Origin: Kazachstania africana CBS 2517 | Lineage: Eukaryota > Ascomycota > Saccharomycetes > Saccharomycetales > Saccharomycetaceae | Length of the DNA stretch: 64,000 nt | Direction of reading: 5' to 3' | Assembly (NCBI RefSeq): GCF_000304475.1 | Contig: NC_018949.1 | Span: 514,119-578,118, forward strand | In this document: positions 1 to 9,027 of the stretch, piece after piece | Layout of the letters: every line of letters begins with the position of its first letter | Numbering within the stretch: position 1 is the first letter of the stretch | The notes under the pieces: generated by a model | Told to the model about the DNA's origin: nothing | Seen by the model: only the letters and a program-made list of their open reading frames with translations | The model's database searches: none | Made by a program: the position numbers and the translations under genes

Positions 1-471
1 TCCATTACGTCAATCGAAAGATTATCCAATCCGAAGTTGCTCGTCGGTACAGACACCATGGAAGAAGTTGGTTACGGCAGAGTTGTTCAGTTCCACACAG
101 CTTTATCATTATCCGCCATTATCAACAGTTTGAAAGCTCTAATGAACTTACAACATTTGCAGGTGAGTTCCAATGTGAGGAACCTCGATACGTATATGGT
201 CTCCGCTGCTGCAGTCTGTGCAGGCAGCGGTGCTGGGGTGTTCAAAGCCCTGTCACCAACGGATCTCCAAGCCATTGACCTCATTTTCACTGGTGAATTG
301 TCGCATCACGACGTCCTAAGATACAAAGAAATGGGTAAAGCAGTCATTGTCTGCAACCATTCAAACTCGGAACGCGGATACCTCAAGGACGAAATGCTCC
401 CCAGACTTGCCAACGAGGGCATCGACTGTACTGTCAGTGACACCGATATGGACCCACTGCGTGTTATCTAA
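1..471 (+). CDS. NIF3: NIF3 family protein, C-terminal part (5' end outside window)
   Basis: The reading frame is open from base 1 and ends at TAA, so the gene starts before the window; only the last 156 residues are present. It matches the C-terminal half of the conserved NIF3 (GTP cyclohydrolase 1 type 2/NIF3) family: a glycine-rich stretch with VCAGSGAG, an FTGELSHHD motif and a VCNHSNSERGYL motif, whose His, Asp and Glu residues supply metal ligands in the family. The biochemical role in yeast is unclear. It is the first of the genes collinear with S. cerevisiae YGL221C to YGL254W, and its orientation fits that order. Identification is strong; the missing N-terminus cannot be judged. Confidence 0.9.
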   Translation, partial: SITSIERLSNPKLLVGTDTMEEVGYGRVVQFHTALSLSAIINSLKALMNLQHLQVSSNVRNLDTYMVSAAAVCAGSGAGVFKALSPTDLQAIDLIFTGELSHHDVLRYKEMGKAVIVCNHSNSERGYLKDEMLPRLANEGIDCTVSDTDMDPLRVI

Positions 472-544
472 TCAGCTCTCCATCTATAAGTAATATATAT
501 AAAGAGATATTAATGGCATATGTCACGTGAAATGTATTTGATTT

Positions 545-552
545 TACCCGGC
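545..552 (+). promoter_or_regulatory. Reb1-type site and adjacent CACGTG box upstream of EDC1/2
   Basis: TTACCCGG matches the Reb1 consensus. It lies about 185 bp upstream of the EDC1/2 start codon and just past the NIF3 stop. A TCACGTGA palindrome (Cbf1 type) sits about 20 bp before it. In yeast such sites clear nucleosomes and can also terminate readthrough transcription, which fits a short gap between two genes on the same strand. Assignment is by motif only. Confidence 0.5.
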
Positions 553-734
553 CATCGCACACGACGAATTTGTCATTTTGTAAAAAAAACGTAATAAAAA
601 TCTCCTTTTCAAGAGGCGAAAACATGGATTTACGACTATTAGAAGCCAATAAGAAAGTATAAAATTAAGATTCTAATTATTATTATTGTTATTATTACGT
701 AACCGTTCATTGATTGTGCTCTTATCCCAGTGTA

Positions 735-1610
735 ATGTCCACAGACACAATGTATATCAACAGCTCCAGGCTGTTACCTGTGCATAGTAAAAATAAGCCA
801 TCCAATAATCTGAACAACCATAAGAAATTTATTCGAGCGGAAAAGCAGAGCAGAGAGAAAAATGAGACTGTTCCTTTGCCTCAGTCGCTACCCAACGGTG
901 AGAAACCAAATTTTGGTCATTCTAATGGTAAGAAGTCCAAGAAAAAGGGTAAAGCCAAGGAGGATGAATTGTCTGCAAGTTTGAAAAATTTAGTGCTTGA
1001 TAAGTCACAGTCAACAAAGAAGGCCACCAAGAAGAAATTATTTTCTCCAAAGTCTAATCATCAAGAATTAGATAGTACACCTATTGTGCAACAGCAAGCT
1101 AGTAAGACTCCTTTGACTACATTTTTAAGCTCGCCTATCAACACTCCAAGTTCGATTCCAAGTCAACTACTATCACCTCCCGTGCCCATGGGTCCCTTTT
1201 CACCCAGTACGACTCGTCATCCATACCCAACGAGTCCTCCACATATATTGGCGCAACCGAATTTAAGCGGTGCTCCTCTACCACCACCTTTCCAAATGGC
1301 AGGTTATCCTTATATTCCTCATGCCAACTATAGTCTTGCATCTGTTCCACCCATCATGCCACAACAGATGCCTGTAAGAAATCCAATGTATTTGCAACCT
1401 CATCCTAGTCAAAATATTCCTAATACTCATACTAGCAATAATATTTCTTTACCATCGTCTTCCAGCTCCACAATAACATCAACAAAATCTAAAAAAAAGC
1501 AGAACAGCAATCATTCGAACAGTAGATGTTCGTCTCATTCATTTGCCGGTGCTTCATTTGCAAATGATACACCACAGGAATGTAACTTACCAAAACCAAG
1601 CTTTTTGTGA
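735..1610 (+). CDS. EDC1: Enhancer of mRNA decapping (EDC1/EDC2 ancestor-like)
   Basis: A low-complexity, basic, Pro/Ser/Asn-rich protein of 291 residues. The extreme C-terminus carries the Dcp1-activating motif shared by Edc1 and Edc2: SFAGASFA at about residues 269-276, ending in NLPKPSFL. These small proteins bind Dcp1-Dcp2 and stimulate mRNA decapping. The middle is very proline-rich (about 140-230). I start at the ATG at 735 because the frame extends upstream only to a TTG. The protein is longer than S. cerevisiae Edc1 (175 aa) or Edc2 (145 aa). It sits between NIF3 (the EDC1 neighbour) and ARB1 (the EDC2 neighbour), so synteny alone cannot tell which ohnolog it is. Confidence 0.85.
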   Translation: MSTDTMYINSSRLLPVHSKNKPSNNLNNHKKFIRAEKQSREKNETVPLPQSLPNGEKPNFGHSNGKKSKKKGKAKEDELSASLKNLVLDKSQSTKKATKKKLFSPKSNHQELDSTPIVQQQASKTPLTTFLSSPINTPSSIPSQLLSPPVPMGPFSPSTTRHPYPTSPPHILAQPNLSGAPLPPPFQMAGYPYIPHANYSLASVPPIMPQQMPVRNPMYLQPHPSQNIPNTHTSNNISLPSSSSSTITSTKSKKKQNSNHSNSRCSSHSFAGASFANDTPQECNLPKPSFL

Positions 1611-1647
1611 TGGAATATAGCTACAATCCAACCCAATCTTTTTGTTA

Positions 1648-1666
1648 TTTTTTTTTTTTTTTTTTT
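1648..1666 (+). repeat. Poly-T tract of 19
   Basis: An uninterrupted run of 19 T residues lies about 40 bp after the EDC1/2 stop codon, in the gap where EDC1/2 and ARB1 converge. It is probably part of the 3' UTR or terminator region. Its length is likely to vary between strains or assemblies. Confidence 0.7.
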
Positions 1667-1859
1667 GTTGTATAAAATAAGATCAGGTATCTTATCATCT
1701 CGTAGTCCTTAGTACTACTACTTCCCATTTATATATTCATTATTTTTGATAAATATAAATTAAACTCTTTTTTTTTTGGAATCTTTTTTCTTTATTTGAA
1801 ATTAAATATACAGTTGAAAAAATTATATATATATGTATATAAATATATGTGTATAGCAC

Positions 1860-3686
1860 CTACAAGACAACATTCTTTGCCAATTTGGTCTTGTACTCCA
1901 AGATTGAACCTTCCCATCTTGTTGCTGTTTTGTTTTCAACAACAAAAATATCTTTAGCAATTTTATCTAATAATCTGAAATCGTGAGAAACTACGACAAC
2001 ACCACCATTGAATTCATTAATAGCTTCAGCTAATGAATCGATAGTTGGAATATCTAAACCATTGGTAGGTTCATCTAACAATAAGACATTTGGTTGTTCT
2101 AAAGCTAGTAAGGCGAAAACAACACGAGAACGTTGACCCTCAGATAGAGTACCCATTTGAACAGTTTGAGATTCACCAGTTAAACCGTAACGACCTAATT
2201 GACCTCTCCAGTATTGGAAATCCTGAGAAATACTAGAATATTTGTCACGGACGAATTCAAGAGCAGATTTGGTTAAATCTAATTGATCTTGAGAATGTTG
2301 TGAGTAGACACCTAATTTGACGTGTGTGTGTCTTGAAACACGACCAGCTTGTGCCATTAATTGACCTGTCATAATCTTTAATAAAGTAGATTTACCAACA
2401 CCATTTGGACCAACTAAAGCGATTCTAGAGTCCATATCAACACCAAAATCTAAATTTTCGTATAAATTGTGTTCTGGATTACCATCGTATGCAAAGGAAA
2501 TGTTGTCGAATGCTAAAACTGGTGGAGGTAATCTTTCAACTTGAGGAAATCTAAAAGAGAAAACTCTGTCTGGGACAACTGCTTGAATAAGACCATCAGC
2601 TTCCATCTTATCAAGAATCTTTTGTCTGGATTTGGCTTGTTTGACCAAGTTTGCATAAGTACCTGCACTAGCAATGAACTTCTTGATATGTTGAATTTCT
2701 TCTTGTTGTTTATTATATTGTTTCATTTGGTTAGTTTCTAATTCGGATCTAGTCTTGACATAAGAATCGTAGTTACCACCATATGCGGTTAATTTTTGTA
2801 ATCTCATATCAAGCATATTGGAACAGACACCATTTAAGAAATCTTGAGAATGAGAGACAAGAACTAAAGTTCTGTCGAATCTCTTTAAATATTCTTCTAA
2901 CCAAACACATGCTTCCAAATCTAAATGCGCAGTTGGGTCATCTAATAATAATAAAGTTGGTTTAACGAATAAAGCTTTGGCTAAAGCAACACGCATTTTC
3001 CAACCACCAGACATATCCTTAGTTTTCTTCAAGATAGTTTGAGCGTTGAAACCCAAACCAATCAAGATAATGGAGGCTCTACTTTCAAAAGTATCTGGAT
3101 CTAGAGAATCCATTCTTTCGTATAATGGGTCTAATAATTCAGATTCTGGACCATCTTCTATGGTGATCTTTTCAACTAAATCTTCCAATCTCTTTAATTC
3201 ATTTTGAGCTTCTCTAACAACATATTCTAAAGCAGAGTATTCAGTGGCAGCAGCAGGTTCATCTAATAGGTAGATATCGATATGTTCTGGGATAGGATAT
3301 TCCCTAGCGGCAAGGGCCTTTAAGAAAGTGGATTTACCACAACCATTTTCACCCAATAGACCGTATCTTCTACCGTAATTTAATTCCAAGTTAGAATCTT
3401 GAATTAAAACTTTACCGTGGAATAACAGGGAAACGGAGGTCAATTTAATATCTCTAGAGGTTTCTAAAGAAGCTAAGACACCAGTGACAACTCTATCAGA
3501 AATACCGTGTTCATCCTGTTGTAATTTTAATTTTTCAATTTCCCTTGCTGCAACCTCAGCTTCATCTTCTTCATTTTCATTCTTCTTCTTAGTTCTACGG
3601 ACGGTCTTACCTGCGGCAACCTTTTTGGCGTCCCTTTCAGCTTTCTTGGCCTCTCTCTTGGCTTTGGATGAAGATACTGGTGGCAT
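1860..3686 (-). CDS. ARB1: ABC-F ATPase Arb1, ribosome biogenesis and export
   Basis: 608 residues, against 610 in S. cerevisiae. A basic N-terminal tail (Lys/Arg/Glu-rich, 1-60) is followed by two ABC cassettes and no membrane segment, as expected for an ABC-F protein. Walker A motifs are GENGCGKST (about 112-120) and GPNGVGKST (second half). Signatures are SGGWKMR and LSEGQRSR. The first Walker B ends LLLLDDPTAHLD, with Asp in place of the usual catalytic Glu, a substitution I recall in S. cerevisiae Arb1 too; the second is the canonical LLLDEPTNGLD. Arb1 acts in 40S and 60S maturation and shuttles to the nucleus. In S. cerevisiae it is YER036C beside EDC2, so here it is a sister-track gene kept within a YGL-type order. 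Confidence 0.97.
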   Translation of the reverse strand: MPPVSSSKAKREAKKAERDAKKVAAGKTVRRTKKKNENEEDEAEVAAREIEKLKLQQDEHGISDRVVTGVLASLETSRDIKLTSVSLLFHGKVLIQDSNLELNYGRRYGLLGENGCGKSTFLKALAAREYPIPEHIDIYLLDEPAAATEYSALEYVVREAQNELKRLEDLVEKITIEDGPESELLDPLYERMDSLDPDTFESRASIILIGLGFNAQTILKKTKDMSGGWKMRVALAKALFVKPTLLLLDDPTAHLDLEACVWLEEYLKRFDRTLVLVSHSQDFLNGVCSNMLDMRLQKLTAYGGNYDSYVKTRSELETNQMKQYNKQQEEIQHIKKFIASAGTYANLVKQAKSRQKILDKMEADGLIQAVVPDRVFSFRFPQVERLPPPVLAFDNISFAYDGNPEHNLYENLDFGVDMDSRIALVGPNGVGKSTLLKIMTGQLMAQAGRVSRHTHVKLGVYSQHSQDQLDLTKSALEFVRDKYSSISQDFQYWRGQLGRYGLTGESQTVQMGTLSEGQRSRVVFALLALEQPNVLLLDEPTNGLDIPTIDSLAEAINEFNGGVVVVSHDFRLLDKIAKDIFVVENKTATRWEGSILEYKTKLAKNVVL

Positions 3687-4183
3687 GATATACTATGGTT
3701 TTATCTACTTATCTGATTTCCAATGCTAACAGTTAATCAAGTTAAATTCACTAATTAAAGCGATGCCCTTCTCATATAAAAACGAAAAATTTTCGTCAGT
3801 GAAAAAGAAAAATTTTCTGCTGATCGGAAAAATCGCACCTCGTGGATAGTGAGGTAACATTTTCTAAGTCATTCTCACCGTCTGATGATAATTTTGGGTC
3901 TTGTCTTGGTGTTGGAAATAGGTTTATTATTGCTATTTGAACCCTCATGACTGTAAACTCTTGGAATGATGAAGTTGGGTCGGGTTTTTAGGGTTGGTTC
4001 GAGAGTCTATTAGGGCTTTGAGTTGTCTGTCACATTTTGGCCCGGATTATTGTTAGGTCTTGGACAATAATCCGGGCCAACCCTAAGCGACAAATCGAAG
4101 AGATTTCTGGAATTTTGAACTCAAATTACTTGAAGTGTCCATTATAAGAGCGCTTCAATTTACGTATAGAGAAGCATTCAATT
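3687..4183. promoter_or_regulatory. Divergent promoter ARB1/COG1 with RRPE and Tbf1-type motifs
   Basis: This 497-bp gap separates the divergent ARB1 and COG1 starts. Two AAAAATTTT cores (3785-3793 and 3808-3816) match the RRPE ribosome-biogenesis element and lie 100-130 bp upstream of ARB1, fitting its role. Further out, TTAGGGTT (3988-3995) and its complement AACCCTAA (4079-4086) match the Tbf1 site. They flank a perfect inverted repeat described separately. Motif calls are by eye and binding is not shown. Confidence 0.6.
4037..4080. repeat. Perfect 17-bp inverted repeat, 10-base loop
   Basis: Left arm TTGGCCCGGATTATTGT (4037-4053), loop of 10 bases, right arm ACAATAATCCGGGCCAA (4064-4080); all 17 pairs match. 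The right arm runs straight into the AACCCTAA Tbf1-type site. It lies about 105 bp upstream of the COG1 start codon. It could be a dimeric protein site, a cruciform-forming element, or part of the COG1 leader. Confidence 0.9.
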
Positions 4184-5584
4184 ATGTTGGAAGAACGCTC
4201 TGTAAGCCCTTTTACCACTGATATGCAGCAACAGAACGGTGAGGTCAAGAAGTTGTTCGAAGAGAAAAGTATTACGGAGATTAAAGACTATTTATTGGAT
4301 GTTAATCGTGAATTGGTTCAAGTGGATGAAAATTTCACTGCTAAATTAAAACTTCACTATCCAGACATCTTACAAGTCACGGAGGATGTCGCTGGGTTGT
4401 ATGGTTTGTTGAAAGATGTCGATACGGAATTTAGAGATCTCTGTTTCAATGATGACAAGTATCAGATCAAAAAACTGCCCGAATTTGCCAGCGATCATTC
4501 TTCTAAACAGGTGAATACCAATGTCTCCTTATCTGACCATACTCGAACTAGCACTGAGTCTATACTTGCTATTTCCAACTGGTTACTCTCTATTTCAAAT
4601 TTTTTTAATATGGCATCACTTAAATCTTTTGATGATATGATGGTCAATTTCCAGAATTTACGCAATTGTCACATCCCAACGGATTTTCAAGATTTGATCA
4701 ATTCCAAGATTATCTCCTTCCAAGAAGAACTTTTCCAATCATTGCAATCTTCCAAGATTCACTTCACTTTAACACAACGGATAAAACTGTTTAACCTTTT
4801 CCAAGATTCGAAATCTTACAATTGGAATGCGCAGTTATGTTCAGATTATCAGCAGTTACTTTACGCGACAATTTTTAATGAATATAACGATATCGAATCC
4901 AATCTATTTGAATCTACTGATCCGCTAGTAAGGGAATTTATTCATCTACCAGATTTCAATACGAAATTGATTGAAAAGATCAGAAACGATATCGATTTGA
5001 AATTGAACCAATTGGAAAAAATCATACAAGGTGAACTTGCCGAGCAACCTGGAGAAACTGATGATTCTGATATCGGAACCACCATTCATACGGCAAAACT
5101 AAATTCTATGGGTCTTGTCAATTGGAAGGACATTACGGTATATAAAATCATTCAACCAATAATCCCAATGATTTTAAAATTACAAAAATTTGGCTGTGAT
5201 GCATCGATCATAAACGAAATTAAAACTAAATTGACTGAAATTATAAAGCACGATCTAAACGATCTGGAAGTCTCCATGAAGAAGATCAGTGTTGTGCCAC
5301 CAAAGGCAGATGCCTTGCCATCTTCAGATATATCTGTTCCAGGCATTGAACCGACTGTGGAGCCAACCGAAGAACAACCTGACCGGGATACCATACCAAC
5401 TGAAGAGCAATCTGAAGAGGACATCACAGCAACTGAAGATAAATCTCACCCGCAGCCTCAACCAGTCTCAATGAATGAACTAGTCGACTCCATTGTGCAA
5501 AACTACAACAAAACTAACCTAATACACCTGCTGCATGAACAAATTGCTTCGTTAGCTGAGATTAATGCGTCTCCAGCAAGGTGA
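4184..5584 (+). CDS. COG1: Conserved oligomeric Golgi complex subunit Cog1
   Basis: 466 residues, against 417 in S. cerevisiae. The N-terminus (about 20-90: LFEEKSITEIKDYLLDVNREL, then LHYPDILQVTEDVAGLYGLL) is the conserved Cog1/Vps51-like helical region that assembles lobe A of the COG tethering complex for retrograde vesicles at the Golgi. The extra length is mostly an acidic Pro/Thr/Glu-rich insert near residues 375-440 with repeated TEEQ and TE(D/E) units, followed by a short conserved-looking C-terminal helix. Its place between EDC1/2 and SDT1/PHM8 matches YGL223C. Identification is good although the family diverges quickly. Confidence 0.92.
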   Translation: MLEERSVSPFTTDMQQQNGEVKKLFEEKSITEIKDYLLDVNRELVQVDENFTAKLKLHYPDILQVTEDVAGLYGLLKDVDTEFRDLCFNDDKYQIKKLPEFASDHSSKQVNTNVSLSDHTRTSTESILAISNWLLSISNFFNMASLKSFDDMMVNFQNLRNCHIPTDFQDLINSKIISFQEELFQSLQSSKIHFTLTQRIKLFNLFQDSKSYNWNAQLCSDYQQLLYATIFNEYNDIESNLFESTDPLVREFIHLPDFNTKLIEKIRNDIDLKLNQLEKIIQGELAEQPGETDDSDIGTTIHTAKLNSMGLVNWKDITVYKIIQPIIPMILKLQKFGCDASIINEIKTKLTEIIKHDLNDLEVSMKKISVVPPKADALPSSDISVPGIEPTVEPTEEQPDRDTIPTEEQSEEDITATEDKSHPQPQPVSMNELVDSIVQNYNKTNLIHLLHEQIASLAEINASPAR

Positions 5585-5743
5585 AATTCTGAGCTCCATT
5601 CGAACCTTGTATGCGGGCCTTTTTTCTATTTTTTTCTGCTCTTCGCCCATCGCCGAAGATTTACAAAATCAGTGTTAAAGATGGAAAAGAAATTCATAAA
5701 GAGTATAAAATAGATGTGCTTACTCATACACTCTTGCCAGTAA

Positions 5744-6616
<873 letters not shown>

Positions 6617-6802
6617 TTTTGTAAATACAAATCTTTATAGATATCGATATTTATTATTTGAAGTAGTGGGTAGATCAATAAGCAATATAACTTTTTATTT
6701 TTTTACCACACTATTACTTGTACAAAATGCGTATACGTGTATAGAATCTGAATAATAACCAATAATGATTTTGTTTATTTATTTATTTATTTACTTTTTT
6801 AT

Positions 6803-7816
6803 TTATTTGTGGGATTGTTGTAGTTGTTTCTTTTGTTTAGCTAAAGCATACACTATACCAGATAAGAAACCTAAGAAGATAGAGAAAATGGATAAGAAGT
6901 TTCTTGGAGCATCGAAGAAAAGCAAACCAGATAAAGCGATTGGTAATTTGTTTAAAGCACCAACCATAGAGTAAGTAGTGGAAGAAGTGACACGAACACA
7001 CCAACCAGAACAGTAGGATATACCGACGGAAGCCACACCAGAGATAATCATAGCGGTTAAAGAATCGCCGGATAAATTAGTAGCTAAATTTGTTGGAGAC
7101 CAATCTTCAAAACAGAAAGATGCAACTAATAAGATAGGTAAACCTAGGACATTGTTGTAAAACATGGTGTCGAAATCCTTGAAGTTGGTTAACTTAATTC
7201 TCTTTCTCATTATTAAGACAAATAAAGCAGAGGAGATACAGTTAGTGAACATCCAAAAGTAACCTGGGTTGAATAAAGCGACAGAGGCACCAACTTCATT
7301 GGCTAGAGCCATTTCAGCATTTTTTTGGGCAATGGCTTGTTGATCACCTAGAGTAGCAACGACAGATGATAGAACCATTAATAAAAAGGAAGATAATTCC
7401 ATAGCGGTAACGTTACCACCAAAAAATAAAACTTCACCGTAAGCAATTAAGATAATAGTTAAATTCTTGAAAATTGTATAGATTGGCACTGCTAAGAATT
7501 GTAAAGCCTTAGAAGAAGTGTAGATCATAAGAACTAACAATATAGAAATTGGGAACCAATTCTTGGCGTCAGTCTTATTCAATGGACGGAACTTAGCATA
7601 GCCTAAGAATTTTAAGACAACTAAAGTTAAACAACAGACCAAAGATTGAACGAATAACATGACGAAGTTCATGTTAAAATCTTTCAAATTAACAACGAAT
7701 TTGTTTGTAACCGTCATTAAAATGGAAGAACCACAGTAGGACAAAATGGAAATTGGACCAGAATTCGCAATGGAAGCCAAAGCATTGTGGTTGTTCGCAA
7801 TCTTGAGTTCAGACAT
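6803..7816 (-). CDS. VRG4: Golgi GDP-mannose transporter
   Basis: 337 residues, the same length as S. cerevisiae Vrg4. It is a multi-pass membrane protein of about ten hydrophobic segments. The nucleotide-sugar recognition motif GALNK is present (in [14 protein letters not shown]), as is the conserved [13 protein letters not shown] region. It imports GDP-mannose into the Golgi lumen for N- and O-glycan and glycolipid mannosylation. The C-terminus is Lys/Gln-rich (AKQKKQLQQ), as in other Vrg4 proteins, and may help Golgi-ER sorting. S. cerevisiae also has a truncated ohnolog, HVG1 (YER039C); this copy is full length. Confidence 0.96.
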   Translation of the reverse strand: MSELKIANNHNALASIANSGPISILSYCGSSILMTVTNKFVVNLKDFNMNFVMLFVQSLVCCLTLVVLKFLGYAKFRPLNKTDAKNWFPISILLVLMIYTSSKALQFLAVPIYTIFKNLTIILIAYGEVLFFGGNVTAMELSSFLLMVLSSVVATLGDQQAIAQKNAEMALANEVGASVALFNPGYFWMFTNCISSALFVLIMRKRIKLTNFKDFDTMFYNNVLGLPILLVASFCFEDWSPTNLATNLSGDSLTAMIISGVASVGISYCSGWCVRVTSSTTYSMVGALNKLPIALSGLLFFDAPRNFLSIFSIFLGFLSGIVYALAKQKKQLQQSHK

Positions 7817-7976
7817 AGCGCTTCTCTACTATCTTGGAGCTATTAAAGTTGACAGAAACTGCAAAAACAAAATGAACACCAAGTCCTGTATTTTATAACA
7901 ATCGTTAATGGTATATTTCTAGAATACGTTAACGTTTTCGTGTTGAAAAAAATCAAAAAAAAAACCATTTTCCTAT

Positions 7977-8005
7977 CACGTGATCCCACGTGCTCCGGTC
8001 ACGTG
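7977..8005. promoter_or_regulatory. Cluster of three CACGTG boxes upstream of VRG4
   Basis: CACGTG occurs at 7977-7982, 7987-7992 and 8000-8005, three in 29 bp, about 160-190 bp upstream of the VRG4 start codon and just past the MTC3 stop. The first is in a TCACGTGA context (Cbf1-like); the second (CCACGTGC) suits Pho4-type factors. The clustering suggests bHLH control of VRG4. Confidence 0.7.
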
Positions 8006-8026
8006 CCACTGCGTTCCTAAAAGTTA

Positions 8027-8413
8027 TTAACTGGTGAACCTCCTTCTATCGTTCTTGTATTCGATGAGGGAGAGTGTCACAGTGCCCACCAGTGTGATAT
8101 TAAACAGCAGTCTCATGAATAAGTACGGGAACGGGCCGGTTGTCTGCTGGGCGGTTTGAGGGTCCTCGTAGTTGACGAAGTAGGCTGCTTTCATCTCATC
8201 CCGAGACATCACTGGCCACTGCTCCTCCATTTGCCATGACAAATACTCTCTTATCTCGTCTTTGGTATCGTAATCCAACGTGAGCCATCTTCTGGGAAGA
8301 TCGTGCAGATTAGGTGGCCTGTATACCGCCGAGTAGTTTCTGCATGAAACGGAATGCTCAAGGGCTCTAAGAACCCGGATCTTGGACATACACTTCAATA
8401 GCTCGCGCTTCAT
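8027..8413 (-). CDS. MTC3: Mitochondrial protein of unknown function, MTC3-like
   Basis: 128 residues from the ATG at 8413; the frame continues 4 codons further only to a GTG. A later ATG at 8389 would give 120 residues, also near the 123 of S. cerevisiae Mtc3 (YGL226W). The N-terminus is Arg/Lys-rich without acidic residues (a likely mitochondrial presequence). It is followed by a YRPPNLHDLPRRW motif, a charged helix, and one hydrophobic segment near the C-terminus. Assignment rests on position between VRG4 and OST5, length and the presequence. The exact function of the family is not known; S. cerevisiae MTC3 is named from synthetic sickness with cdc13-1. Confidence 0.7.
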   Translation of the reverse strand: MKRELLKCMSKIRVLRALEHSVSCRNYSAVYRPPNLHDLPRRWLTLDYDTKDEIREYLSWQMEEQWPVMSRDEMKAAYFVNYEDPQTAQQTTGPFPYLFMRLLFNITLVGTVTLSLIEYKNDRRRFTS

Positions 8414-8670
8414 CTTCCCCAACACAGTCTATACCTCCAGCTCATCCAACTTCTCGCAGCCTCTTGCTCTTCTCAAGTGTTGAAATATCTTTCATTATCA
8501 GAATCCTTGAAATTCTTGCGATACTCGCCGAGCGGACTAACAATTTGATATTTGAGAAAGGTTTACGTGGTAGCTTTACCTGTATTTAATCGTCAATTGA
8601 TTGGACTTTTAGACCATTATCTGTATCTGGCAGTAATCATATATATACTAGGGTTTCAATTGAATAAAAT

Positions 8671-9013
8671 ATGGGGTTTGCAAATTTATTTGTATGTGTG
8701 AGGACTGTTTTTCTTCTTTTTCTTTGACTTCTTCAGGTTGTTTTTTACTAACAGGCATATACATCTGCCACAGAATGATTATAATGCTGCTCAAGTTTAT
8801 CAGGACGTTATTCCACTGATTGAACAGCCACGTTATGGTTTCTTTGCTTTAGTTTTAGCTATTCTCTTTCTATCAATGTCTATAGGTGTGGCATTCTCTG
8901 CAAGATCAATCGTACCAAAATTCTTTCTATTTACAATTTTAAGTTTGTTTGCTTCCTTATTTTGTGGTATCGCAACAGTGTTCATTTCAAATTCATTTGG
9001 AGTGTATGTATAG
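8671..9013 (+). CDS. OST5: Oligosaccharyltransferase subunit Ost5, spliced (intron 8692-8773)
   Basis: My model joins 8671-8691 to 8774-9013. Exon 1 is seven codons (MGFANLF), then a consensus GTATGT donor, a perfect TACTAAC branch point at 8746-8752, and a CAG acceptor at 8771-8773; the intron is 82 nt. Both junctions fall on codon boundaries and give 86 residues, the length of S. cerevisiae Ost5, whose gene also has an intron. The Gln-Pro pair before the first membrane segment falls at residues 25-26 in both, and the C-terminus SNSFGVYV matches. Ost5 is a two-span membrane subunit of the ER oligosaccharyltransferase associated with Ost1. The stop lies 14 bp from the convergent VID30 stop. 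Confidence 0.9.
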
Positions 9014-9027
9014 ATGTACATAATTCT

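Noticed and set aside
714..734. Seven extra codons at the start of EDC1/2
   Set aside because: They begin with TTG; the first ATG in frame is at 735.
3990..4010. GGTTCGAGAGTC as a tRNA B box
   Set aside because: It lacks the final CC of the box, there is no A box at a fitting distance and no cloverleaf.
8738..8773. Unspliced N-terminus of OST5 starting at TTG 8738
   Set aside because: It lies within the intron and includes the TACTAAC branch point; no ATG there.
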